Source of the DNA: Ulva prolifera
Lineage: Eukaryota > Chlorophyta > Ulvophyceae > Ulvales > Ulvaceae
Assembly (NCBI GenBank): GCA_023078555.1
Contig: CM041196.1
Span: 3,720,001-3,784,000, forward strand
Reading direction: 5' to 3'
Length of the DNA: 64,000 bases
The notes below the pieces were generated by a model. That model was not told the origin of the DNA. It saw only the letters and a program-made list of their open reading frames with translations, and searched no databases. Below are positions 23,291 to 35,307 of the stretch, piece after piece (position 1 is the first letter of the stretch; every line of letters starts with the position of its first letter). A program made the translations under genes and the position numbers.

Positions 23291-25220
23291 GTTTGGAGGC
23301 TCACAGCCGTAAGGCTACACACGCCGGATTATCCTGCATGGATGCGAAAGAGAACGAGAACAATAATCAGTGCCTGGAATCAGGTTTGTTTGGAGGCTCA
23401 CAGCCGTAACGCTGCACGCCGGATTATCCTGCATCGATGAGGAAGAGGACATGAATAAGCGCGCAGCTGCGTGAACCGCATGGGTGCAGCCGTCACCTAT
23501 GCATGTCCACACTCGAAGCTCCAACGGTGTGCGGCAGGGTCGCGGCTGGTGCACAGACGCACCGCTCGCCGCGACCTGCCAAGCGTTCAATGTTCCGCAG
23601 CCTGCCACGGTTGCATGTTGTGCTGTTTTGTTGACCCGTGCGCCCGGGGACGACGTGTCTGCCCGCCATGGCAGCAAGGCGTGGCTGTCGAGACTGATGC
23701 CGTTTCCAGGACGCCACCCGCCGTGGCCGGGCACCCGTCAAGACAACAGACACTCAGGCCCCATTCTGTTCATATTTTTTTTATTCTGTTCATATTTTAG
23801 CAGCCGATCGCCTGTGTCTCCGAGATAGCCGTGGTGTTGCAGACCGCGGTCATTTGCAGCCCGGAGTGCCAGAACAGCGTAGCCCGGCAAGCACACAGAC
23901 CCGCCATAAACAGCCCCAGCTGCAGCAGCTTGCAGCTGGAATGGCAGGAGGGACGTGCGGCCAGCTGCAGCAGCTCGCAGCTGCGCCGTGCGCGAGGCGA
24001 GGCTGCTGTTTCGTGCGGTACGCCTACACGCTCAGCCCGAAACAACCCGCCTGCGAACGTGATGTCGTCCTACATATTGATACGGTTGCTGTTTGGCCCA
24101 TGTAGCTGCTGTTTCAGTCGAGGCAGAGCTGTGTGCCTGTGACGTTGCGACGGCATGTGCCGGCTCGTCCGCGAGGCTGTGTGTCTGGCGCGACGCGCAT
24201 ACGCCGCAGCAGCCTAGCGATTTGTCGTCGCTGTTGGTGCTGTGGCGCTGGCACGCTGGTGAACGAGCTGCCGTCTGCATCGCACGGCCAGCTTGAGCCA
24301 TTGTCGGTGCAGTCAAACGGTACAACATGACCCGGCCGTTACACAAAGCATTCCTACACCGCGGTATAACGCACAATTGCTGCCGTATGTACTCTGGTTG
24401 CCACGCGCCGAGGCACTCGCGACACAACGACGACCGTTCGACACAGGCCCGCACCGGACGCTCCACGGCTGATTGTGCACAGCCAGCCCACCACCTAAAC
24501 AATCGCCTGCGTCTCGTGGTGCAGTAGGTCGCAATCGTGTGCATGTCTCTGTTCCTAGGCTGCGCAGGTGCACGTGCGGTCGCCGGCACGCTCTGCTTGT
24601 GCAGGTAGTCAGCCAACTGCTGCGACATGCACACGCCTGCGTCACCGGAAAGTAATCAACGTCTGCACGACCCGACGGTCTTTCACACGACCGTCGCAGC
24701 GATAGTCGAGGTCTGCAGGCCACGCAGGCCGCCTTGCACTCACATGCAGGTGCTGCCAGGCCAACGAGGAAGCGCACAAACAATGCAAAGCACAAGCTAC
24801 ATGAGAACAGCAGCCACGGATGATCGCCTGCATGCAAGGCACAACAAGCACCCACGCACCCCCACACCACACGCACGCACTTGCACTTGGTCCACCCCAC
24901 CCCCAGTACCCATGTGACACAGCGCCCTTGCAATGCACTGTTTGTGGACACACCGTGTTGCTGCGGTCAACACAAGGGTCTACCCAATGTGGCAGCGGTG
25001 CATCGGAGTCGCGCTGGGGAACACTTTCCATAGAATGTTACACTGCGATCCTCATACATGACGGCGCTCTGGCCACGGCACTGTCAGTAATGTACATCAC
25101 GGACGATCACCCGGAGGGGAACGCCGCTGGAATCAACAGCCACGTAAACGCAGCCACAGCAACGTAGTGCTGATGCACAGTTGACTGCCACGTCGCTGCG
25201 CCACCACCACGTACTGCGCT
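23291..25220. other. Non-coding stretch before the helicase remnant
   Basis: Starts with a two-copy repeat containing GGCTCACAGCCGTAA and GCCGGATTATCCTGCAT. Around 23925-23990 there are AGCTGCAGCAGCT palindromic motifs similar to those near 20625-20690. Short frames exist on both strands without conserved motifs, and I support no gene. Confidence 0.4.
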
Positions 25221-27953
25221 TTACTCGAAGAAATGAAACGCGATCTGCATGTCGTGCTCCCTGTCGTGGTCGACAGACGCGCGCGGCTGAGCACCCCCGC
25301 CGTCATGCCCCAGCGAGTGGCAGTGGTACAGGCGGCAGAACCCCTGCTCCTGCGCCCACTCCTGCACGTCCGCAGCCAGGCGCTCGGACGGCGCGCGCGC
25401 CGTGAACACCTCGTCATGCCAATCCGTGTCCTGTGCGAGCGCGATGCTAGCGATCGTCTGCACACGCGTGAGAGCGACCAGCAGTGGGGCCGCATGCGCA
25501 TCCCACGCCAACTGCACGTTGCCCACATCGGGGCAGTACACCACCAGCCGCTGGTCGACCACGGTCGCGCTGAGCATGGTGTTGGCCATGCGCACGACCG
25601 ACGGCACCAGCGGCACCTGCACCCGGCACGACACCAGCGCGCCCCCCTCGTCAACCACCCACTCTACCGCTGGTAGCACCTGCGGTGAGCCCGCGCCCCC
25701 GGACGCCATGCGGACGCGGCACTTGGGCACCAACACGCACTGGCCGTCGCCATGCGCCTCCACAAACCTCCGCACCGCCCGCTCCACCACGGCCACCAAG
25801 TCCTTCTCATGGCCTTCGACGGCATCCTCGCCGACGCGGTAGTGCACACCTCCCCCCCAGGCGACACCGCGGCGGTGTGCGTCCTTCACGAAAGCACGGA
25901 ATGCTTTCATGGCGGAGCTCACAACGGTTGCGTAGCGCACACGCTGAAAGCACACGATGACGCATTGCGATCCCCTGGGGTAGTTGGCGTTCAACCTGGA
26001 CGTCAGCAGGTACTGCTCACCCACCTGCAGGTCGACCACGTCCCAGCTGTTGTACACGAAGTCTTCCAGCCGCTGCATCATGTCCTGTCCCACCTCGTCG
26101 CCGTGCCTGCACCCAGGTGCCATCATACACCGCCTCACCTCCAGCCTCGACAACGGCCGACGGCGTTGGAGGCGTTGGGAATCCGTGCAGTGTTCGGGGC
26201 AACGGAAAACGGCCTATCCTGTCGGTCAGGCAGCGTTGGGAGCGCACCGAAACACAAAGGCTTGGCTCGCGGTCGACGTCGCGGCGGCGACAGGCGCGTT
26301 GGGCACGACCGCCTCTGCCTCACCACCGCGACCCACCCGATGCAGCTCCGCCGCCTTGAGCTCCGCCTGTAGCTGCGCCCTTGCGGCAGCTTCCGAGGCC
26401 GCCGCCTCGATGAAGCCACGGTAGTCCGAGCGGCCCTTGACCCTGTCGTACATCACCTTGGCTCCCTCCTTGGTGGCCGTGATGATGAGGGTCGGGTGAT
26501 CTTGCAGCGCGCGGTCGCCGTCGTCCCAGACGTATACCTGCTCGCCGTCCTTCTCGCGGCCAAAGCCCCTCATCTCTGTCACGTCTTCCATATCCACAGG
26601 CGCAGCGTTCTTGTCGGGCTCGTAAAAGGTGACAAATCGGAGGTTGGTCTCGACGTCCACCATTCGCTTTGCCACCACCGCCAGGTCGGTCGGGGTCCTG
26701 TTCGCACGAACCCGTTGTTCAGCGGCCGTCGGCGGCTTCGGATACAGACAGAGCCAGCCATGCGCGCATCAGGCAGGGGGGCGGGGGGAGCGCACGCTTT
26801 GTGCAACAGTCGATAGAGGAGGCCGGCCATGCGATACTGGCCGTGCAGCACGACGAAGTGGTAGCGCAGCGATGCGCTCGGCGGACCGCACACGTCCATG
26901 CACATCCTCCACGGCATGATCACGGAGGTGTCGCGCATCATCACTCGCCCGTTGGCGTCCACCTTTTGCACGCCGATCTCCCTGCAGGGACTCTGCTGCG
27001 GGTCGAGGGCGAATATGTGCGGGCACCTCCGCAGCACCTCCGCGTACGCAATCGTGTCTGTCCCGGTCGCCTGGGCGTGGGCCCTCCGCAGCTGCAGCAA
27101 GTACTGCCGCAGCAGCGGCGTCATGGCCTGCACCTCGTCCAGGACGTGTAGCTGGCGCGCCGCGATGGTGCGGGCGGCGTCATCCTCGAATGCCGGAGCG
27201 CCACGCTGCGTCCACGCCGACGCGCACATGCCGCTGGCGAGGGTCTCAGCGGGGTGGCCGAGGTTGAAGCGCATCAGCGCTTTGTGTACCATCAGCGACA
27301 CCATACGCGCACTGTACGCGGGAGCCACCCCGGGGGCGGCAGTGGCGCTCCAGAACGGCGAGCCGTGCGTAGCCGCGGCCATGGCGTCGATGAGGAGGCC
27401 AGACTTTCCACTGCCGGGGGGCCCGAGCAGGAAAACGACGTTGGCGACACCGCCCGTCGGTCGTGCCAGGTTGTAGAGGTCCTGCACACCGCAGCCACGT
27501 CAGGCAAGGGGGAACAGTGTACGCGCGGGACCAGGACAATCTGCCCCGGCGCCACAGAGCATCGTCCATAATATCGCGAGCGGTCGTGCACGGCGGGTGG
27601 TCATACACGCCTTTGAATGGACGAGCAAGGGCACACACGGAACACACCCAACCCGTGATTGGCGTAACCTCCTGGTTGTCCGACGCGGAGTGCGGGTGAT
27701 CAGCCACCGTGGCAAAGTACCGCAGCGCAGCACCGCCACTGTCCCTCGCGCGCTCCAGCGCCTGGCGAGTCTGTGCGCAGGTTCGCCCGGGCACTGCTAC
27801 CCTCCCTGCTGTCGTCGGCCACGCGATCAGGCTCCGCACAGGGGCCTGTACCGCGGCCGGCGGAGCCGGGCCGGCGCCGTGGAGGTGGGCGGCGACGGGC
27901 GCCGGGCTGACAGGGTTCTCGGCGTCGTCCGCAGCTGCGTCGAGGGTCACCAT
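25221..27953 (-). pseudogene. PIF1-like DNA helicase, frameshifted
   Basis: Read on the minus strand. A first segment (27953 to about 27523) has a CxxC (GWVCSVCALARPF). A second (27484 to about 26770) has Walker A GPPGSGKS, Walker B-like LHVLDEVQAM, FALDPQQSPC and LHGQYRMAGLLYRLLHKA, matching helicase motifs I, II, III and IV of the PIF1 group. The frame then moves near 26760-26800, next to G runs, to WLCLYPKPPTAAEQRVRANRTP and on to 26226. A third segment (26153-25221) ends in VPLVPSVVRMANTMLSATVV and APLLVALTRVQTIAS, at the place of the PIF1 C-terminal motifs, but the usual T.HK.QG.T core is not conserved. The role would be 5'-3' DNA unwinding, as in PIF1 and the helicase half of Helitron proteins. 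No HUH nuclease was seen. Splice sites between segments are not resolved, so some shifts may be introns. Confidence 0.6.
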
Positions 27954-28117
27954 TTTGTACAGCGCCCCCGGGCCGTGGCTTTTGTGAGATTCAGTATCCG
28001 AGTTCGGTGTTGGGAGGGAGCTGGGAACGCTCAGTCGTTCATGGTTTTGCTGAACCGACAGTTCGAATTGTGTTCGGGGGTCATCTTTTGTACAGCGCCC
28101 CCGGGCCGTCTCTTTTG
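27954..28117. repeat. Duplicated block upstream of the helicase remnant
   Basis: TTTTGTACAGCGCCCCCGGG occurs at 27953 and again near 28086, and the intervening GTGAGATTCAGTATCCGAG..GGTGTTGGG matches 21082-21115. This ties the block to the mosaic at 20800-21140. Confidence 0.6.
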
Positions 28118-28176
28118 ACGGGGGTGGGGGGTGTGTGATTGCCGGGGGGGGGATTTGTCTGTATGGCCGGGAGGCA

Positions 28177-28219
<43 letters not shown>

Positions 28220-28392
28220 GGCAGGGAATTTTTTGTATGGCCGGGAGGCAGGGGGGGGGGGGGGGGGGGGATTTTTTGGCGGGCGGGGAGAGGATATTTT
28301 TTTTGATGGGCGGGGCAGGGGGGGGATTTTTCTGGGGGGCGGGGCAGGGGGGGGGATTTTTTTTGACGGGCGGGGAGAGGATATTTTTTTTT
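28118..28392. repeat. G-rich minisatellite with poly-G tracts, copy 2
   Basis: Same unit family as 22766-23020, including a G run of more than 40 bases around 28176-28218. Strong potential for G-quadruplexes and for assembly error in run lengths. Confidence 0.85.
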
Positions 28393-29430
28393 ATGGACAC
28401 GACCGTCCAAAAATGTCACAAGCTGACACAGAGCAGACCGTGTCAGTGTAAAAATGTCACAAGCTCATCAAAATGTCACAAGCACGACCGTGTCAGTGTA
28501 AAAATGTCACAAGCAGACACAGACACACGGTCGTGACAGTGTACAGAATGTCACGAGCAGGCACAGACACACGACCGTGTCGGTGTAAAAAGGTCACAAG
28601 CTCATCAAAATGTCACAAGCAGACCGTGTCAGTGTTAAAATATCACGAGCAGACACAGACGCGATCGTGTCAGTGTAAAAATGTCACAAGCTCATCAAAA
28701 TGTCACAAGCAGACCGTGTCAGTGTTAAAATATCACGAGCAGACACAGACGCGACCGTGTCGGTGTAAAAATGTCACGAGCAGCCACAGACACGACCGTG
28801 TCAGTGTACAGAATGTCACGAGCAGGCACAGTGTACAGAATGTCACGAGCAGGCACAGTGTACAGAATGTCACGAGCAGGCACAGACACACGACCGTGTC
28901 GGTGTAAAAAGGTCACAAGCTCATCAAAATGTCACAAGCAGACCGTGTCAGTGTTAAAATATCACGAGCAGACACAGACGCGACCGTGTCAGTGTAAAAA
29001 TGTCACAAGCTCATCAAAATGTCACAAGCAGACCGTGTCAGTGTTAAAATATCACGAGCAGACACAGACGCGACCGTGTCTGGGTAAAAATGTCACAAGC
29101 AGACACACACACACACACACGACCGTGTCGGTGTAAAAATGTCACAAGCTCATCAAAATGTCACAAGCAGACCGTGTCAGTGTTAAAATATCACGAGCAG
29201 ACACAGACGCGACCGTGTCTGGGTAAAAATGTCACAAGCTCATCAAAATGTCACAAGCAGACCGTGTCAGTGTTAAAATATCACAAGCTCATGAAAATGT
29301 CACAAGCAGACCGTGTCAGTGTTAAAATATCACGAGCAGACACAGACGCGACCGTGTTAGTGTACAGAAAGTCACAAGCAGACAAACCCCGATTATCGGT
29401 GTACAGAATGTCACAAGCAGGCACAGCCAC
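28393..29430. repeat. TGTCAC-type tandem satellite, copy 2 (about 1 kb)
   Basis: Higher-order tandem array alternating ..AAAATGTCACAAGCTCATC.. and ..GTGTTAAAATATCACGAGCAG.. units. It ends in CGTGTCGCAGTCGCATGTGG. The apparent open frames along it are repeats of this unit and not proteins. Confidence 0.88.
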
Positions 29431-31457
29431 AACCGTGTCGCAGTCGCATGTGGCTGTCCAAACGAACGAACACATAGAGATGAATCACACTTTCATGTTT
29501 CGTACTGGAGCGGTGAGTCCACCAGGAGCCAGCTCGAGGTGCACAAGAATTCAAAATTTTTGGCATACGTCATCACAACGTCCTATGTCCCAACGTTGAG
29601 GTGGCCGTGGCCAAAAATTTTGAATGTTTGTGTGGCGGATGTACTGTACGTCTCAGCTCCCGGGGTGCGCCACCACCGAACAGGCGGGCAGACGGTGTGT
29701 GTAAGACATGAAGTCGCGGAGTGCCCGGAGCAGAGGTTGCTCAGGCTCGGGCCAGAGGCAGGGACGAGGATGCAGTGTGTGTGAGGCAAGGCTGTGTGAG
29801 ATGAGGAACCGCTGCAGGCAGGCCTGTGGATGCAGTGTGTGTCGGCAAGGCGCTGCATGCACCGCTGTCCGTGTCTGCCTGGCAGCAACCACGGTGCAAC
29901 CCTCGCCGCAGCCTGCGTTGCAGGCGTGGCCTCGTGGCTGTTGCAGCATGCACGGGAAAGTCGCAGGGATGCGGTGCATGCGTGCACACTGCCCCTCGCC
30001 ACACCTGCTTCACAACCGACGTCGCCAGCAGCAAGGCAGACCGAGGCACACCCGATGACAGTATACCTGGCACGACTCTTCGGCGGTGCTGTGTGTGTGT
30101 GTATGCCTCGATTCCATTCGAGGTCCAGCAGCATTCGCGTCCGCATCAGTGCCTGGCAGCAGTGCGTCTCACACCCTCTTCCACCCCCAGGTGGCGCTGA
30201 ATGTTCATGTAAGGATTCGGTTGTATAATCTGGAAGGCCACCAGCGGTGCGGCTGGCGGTGGGAGGAGTGGGCGAGCGCTGATGGTGGTGCGACATGCAG
30301 GCAGTGCTGAATGCGATAGCGGCAAAGCGGCCGTGAAGGATTGGACAGACACAGGAAAACTGTCGGTGGAGACGTTGGTCTGACGTCGGCGAACTTTGCA
30401 CGTCCAGGTCGCGGGCAGCTCGCACAGCTGGTGCAGCAACAGTGACCGACAGTGGACCACCGTCGGGTCAACGTAGGCAACTCCAGCGCTTGTACCGCAT
30501 GCAGATGCGTAAACTTGGGTCTCTGGAATTCTTGGTCGTTCGGGAATAGATGCGATGCAGCTTGTGGATTGCAGGCCATGGCCAGTGTACACAGGACGAC
30601 CTGACGACCAGGCTGAGGCCGTCTGCGTGTCCACGAGGAAGGTTGGTGGTGTGGCATTGGATGTGGGCCTCCAAGCGGTAGGCAATCATACAAGGGGCCT
30701 GTTTCGGTCGTCTGCCCAAACTCACAGCCGAACGTACGCCACACCCTCGTCAACCTCCACAGGGCGACTGGCAACGAGAGCATGCTGGTGGATTCAGAGC
30801 ACAGGGCAACTCATGGGACCGCCTCGACGTATGCAGTGATTTGACGGGGTTTCTTGCAGGCGGGTACAGCTGCGGAGGGTCGCGCGGACGGAGCCAGCGT
30901 GCGTCGCGACGGGCCTGTGGTTGCGAGCAGAGACTGCGGTACACTCTGGAGACTGGCAACTGGCAGGCGAGTAAGGACTGGCGGTGAGGTTGGTGATCCG
31001 TGCTGGCGACGAGGAGCCCGCGAAGAAGCACAAGGTCTGATACGGCGGACGCCTCCAGGTACGCTGCGAGATCCATCTGACCTCGTTCCAGGGCCAGTGC
31101 CAGTGCTGTTCCAGTGCATGCCGGCGGCATGGAGCGTGTCCCGCAGTCCTCGGCCCTGCCATGCTAGGTGCAACCCGTCATCCTCGCAGCCTGTGCGACT
31201 GGTTGCGCCCTGTGGGGTTTCGCACGGGGGACAGGGCAGCCTCGCACGGTGCCATCAATTTGCCAACTTTCGCGCGCGGCCCCGCGCGTGCCTCGTCTAC
31301 GATGGCCTGGCCTGTGGCCAGGCTCCCGGTGTGCAATGGCTCGGGCTGTGGCTTGGCTCCAGGTGCCCGTGCTGACTCCCTGGAGGTGCAGGCTCGGCGT
31401 GGAGGCGGTTGGGTGTGATCCGGAGCGCGTGGGCAGGGAGGCCCTTCGAGGATCGCG
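29431..31457. other. Intergenic stretch, no supported gene
   Basis: Contains a hairpin-capable inverted repeat (ATTCAAAATTTTTGGC at about 29549-29564 against GCCAAAAATTTTGAAT at 29610-29625) and imperfect duplications of GGATGCAGTGTGTGT (29769, 29828). Frames on both strands have no recognisable motif. Confidence 0.4.
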
Positions 31458-33962
31458 ATGCGCGCGTACGGGAGGCTGCGCGGAGCAGGCGACGCTGGAG
31501 CCCCGGACGGGTGGGAGGAGGAGGTGGGAGCGGGGGCGGCATCTCCCCCCCCCGAGGAGCGGCAAACGGTGCCGCCGACCCGCACGCATGGCCATGGCGA
31601 AGGCCTGACTGCGGTTCCGAGCGAGGACCTCCGGCAGGAGCTGCGCCGGAGGTCTGGCGCCGGCGGGACGAGAGGCAGCGACACGCGCATCGACCCGATG
31701 TGCGTTTCAGACGCGGCTGGGGTGGACGTGTACGTGCCGGCGCGGGCCCCGACGGACGGGAGGCGCGGCCTGGAGGCGCCTTCGGTACAGATGGCATTCG
31801 ATGGCTTCCAGTGGGTGCCGCGACCGGTGTGCCAGCCTGCACCGATGCTGGCACCGCCGGGGTACGCGTACGGCGGCGCGTACGGCGGCGCGTATGGCCC
31901 GGGAGTCGCCCCTGTGTTCCACGGCGGATCCTGGGCGCCGGGGGGGGGTTACGCGGTGTCCGTCGAATCGGCCGGCCGCGGGGCTGGTCCGCCACGCGGC
32001 GTGCGCGTTGCGAGTGCGGGCGGCGGCAGCGTGGCTGGCGGGTACAGCACCCTGGAGCCCGGCCTCCCTCCTCACCCTGCGCTGTCGGGGGCGCTTCAGG
32101 GTGTCCCACAGCATGCCCCCAACCCTCCGTGGTCCGGCATGGCGCCCCACCCCCCAACCTTCCTGATGAACCCCCAAGCGTACCCCGGCGCCGTGTTCCC
32201 GGGCCAGGTCGTGATGTATCCGTCGCCGTCGGGACCCGGCGTGTGGATGCCGCATGATGGCGGCATGGTGCATCGAGGGGCGGTCGTACGGCCCCAGGCC
32301 ACCGAAGCTGCCTTAGTGGGCCGCCGGGAGCGGCACGTCGGAGGGCCGCGTCCTCGCGGCGTGCCAGTCGGGGGCGTTCCTCCGGAGGCGGACTGCGCCG
32401 GGGAGACGGCCGCGGAGCAGCGTGGGCGGGCAGAGAGTGGCGCACACGGCGCTGTCGACGAGGGGGCTCGCGCCAGCGGCGGCCGGGGCGGGGGGGGGGC
32501 AGGCTGTGGCCCCGACAGCGGCTGCGACCGGCCGAGCCATCGTCACTGCACGACCCCGGGCTTCAGAAGCTACGTCGGTGGGCCGCCGTGAGAGGCGCGG
32601 CGGAGGGGCGCGCTCACGCATCGTGTCAGGCGCGCGCCTTTCGGCGGAGACGGCCTGCGCCGGGAAGACGGCCGCGGAGCGGTACGGGCGGGCAGAGAGT
32701 GGCGCACACGGCGCTGTGGGGGAGGGAGGTCCCGCCAGCGGCGCCAGTGGGGACGATGGGCAGGCTCTCGCCCCCGCAGAGGCTGCGACCGGCGACGCAT
32801 CTGCAGCGCACGAGGTGCTGGACATCGAGAGCAGCTCGCCAGACGGCAGCGGCGGGGGCGGACGGGCACATGGCTCTGCCGGGTCGCGGGGGAGGCACAC
32901 AGCCGAGGTCAGAAGTCGTGCGGCTGCCCAGGTTGGGCGGGGTGCCGTCGATGCGGGCGGCCCACAGCGACCGAGATCCGACTTGGGGACGGCGCGAGCT
33001 GCACCGCCGGCACGCGTCGTTAGACGCAAGCCTGCGCGTGGACTCACGGCGGAGGAGCTTGGGAAGGTGCTCGACCGGGAAGGCGAGATGCAGTATTCTG
33101 CGGGCCGGGGGGGCCTCGTCAGTCGGGAAGCGTACAGGCCTGGTGGCGGGGAGGCCGAATCCGCCCCCGCGCCCGAGCCACGCTCTCGACGGGCCGAGTT
33201 AATGCAGGTGTTAGCGGAGCGGATTGCAAGGAGACAGCGGGGCGAGGCGGATCCGCCGGCTGCGGGCGCGGTCGAGCAGGCTCCAACAGGGCGGAAGAGG
33301 CCTGCGGAGGGGACTGTACCCACAGCGGCCGACGAGAAGCGGCGCGCCAAGGGCATGACGACGCGTGCGCGTGGCACTGTGGACTCGCCCGTTACAGAGG
33401 GGGCAGCGGCAGCGTCAGCGCGGGCCAAGAGGGCAGCGGGACATGTGGCGGGCGGCAGTGGGCGCGCAAAGGCGCCGCGTGTGCGCAGCCCCCCAGGGGG
33501 GCACCAGGGGCCGTCAAGGGCAGCTGCCCCGGCCGATGCCCGTGCCAGAGGTCATACCAAGGGGGCGCGCCTGCGCAGTATTGGGCGTGGCGGGCCGGCA
33601 CAGGCGGGCCGGCACAGGCGGCGGCGGGCCGGCACAGGCGGTGGCGGGCCGGCACAGGCGGCGGCTGCCGACGTCGACGCGCCCTCGGGAGGCGCCCCTC
33701 AAGCCGCGGATGCCGGAGCACGCATACTGGTCCCTGCCAATATCAGCCCGATGCAGGCGGGCGGTGCGCACGAGCTTGGCAGCGGGAGGTCGGCATCCGC
33801 TGGGGCGGACGCGGATGAGGATGAGGCAGAGGCGGGCGCGGCCTGGCATGACGCCATCGGGCAGGAGGACCTCGGCAGTGACCCGGGCTGTGAGGATGTG
33901 GACCTATCGCCGGAGATGCGCTCGCTGCTGGTCCTTCTTAGTGACCCAGCCAATTACACATG
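31458..33962 (+). CDS. Copy B exon 1: low-complexity N-terminal region with internal duplication
   Basis: Begins MRAYGRLRGAGDAGAPDG, aligned with the start of copy A. Pro/Gly/Tyr-rich in the first part. A segment of about 200 bp is duplicated: 32283-32480 (TEAALVGRRERHVGGPRPRG..AESGAHGAV) and about 32540-32740 (SEATSVGRRERRGGGARSR..AESGAHGAV). The frame changes at the G10 run between the two. The end (GSDPGCEDVDLSPEMRSLL) is the conserved acidic part. The donor is ACA TG|gtgcga. Confidence 0.6.
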
Positions 33963-34036
33963 GTGCGAAGCGGGGAGTGCATGCTGTGGAGGTCTGTGTG
34001 GGGACGAGTTGCTGTGGACTGTGGCGCTGTTCCGTT

Positions 34037-34498
<462 letters not shown>

Positions 34499-34518
34499 CG
34501 ACATCGAGGTCTGTGCAG

Positions 34519-35250
34519 TATCGCCGAAGGCTTCGCGGAGGGCGCCCAGGCCGCTGATGCGGAGGAGCTTGCTGTTCGAGGCGGGAACCACCTGACACGT
34601 GCGTTCAGGCAGCTGACGGTCGCGTGGATCGACGAGAACGCGCGGTGGTGGAAGGGGGCCAGTAAGGCCACAATCGCGTCCGTGCGCCATTCCTGCGCTA
34701 AGGTCTTCGTTGTGTTCGTCCGGGCGTTTGTCGCGGTCGTCGTGTCGCAGCAGCGTGGCCAGGGTGACCAGAGTTTCAACACGCTGATGGTCAACGAGTG
34801 GCGTGCTGCGCGTGCTGCGGCGGAGGGATCCCCCGACGACGGCATGCAGTATGTTCCGATGAGCGCGATCATATACAGCTTTCGCCACGCTGGCAGCGCC
34901 GTCTTCCTCATGACGCTACAGACCCTGGCCTGGGCTGGCCACATCGGCTGCTTCGGGACGCTGAACGCGCACCGCCTCGCACTGGAGTGCGTCGTGGACT
35001 CCTACTTCACCGCGCGGGCGTCTGCGGGCCAGTCGGCCGAGTGTCAGGTGCGCTTCAACGGCTCTCCAGGAGCGCCCCCCCAGCGTGTTTGGACGCGCCT
35101 GATGAGTGCGTATGGTGTGGCCGGTGTCAGACGGGGGGGCTGCACTTGCAGGAGGAGCGCCGGCGGTGCCACTTGTTCAGGCAGTTCCGCCCTGCCCTGT
35201 GCGAATTCGTTGCCCACCTCAAGGCGGATGCGGCGTTTGTCAATGTCAAG

Positions 35251-35307
<57 letters not shown>

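Noticed and set aside
24313..24951. A 212-codon Cys-rich minus-strand protein
   Set aside because: No motif spacing, no similarity to other parts of the window and overlapping frames on the opposite strand; treated as chance.
25221..27953. A complete Helitron around the helicase remnant
   Set aside because: No Rep/HUH nuclease and no typical TC..CTRR ends with a 3' hairpin could be identified.
28393..29430. A Thr/Cys/His-rich repeat protein over the TGTCAC satellite
   Set aside because: Frames simply follow the satellite unit, change frame with unit-length variation and have no start context or conservation.
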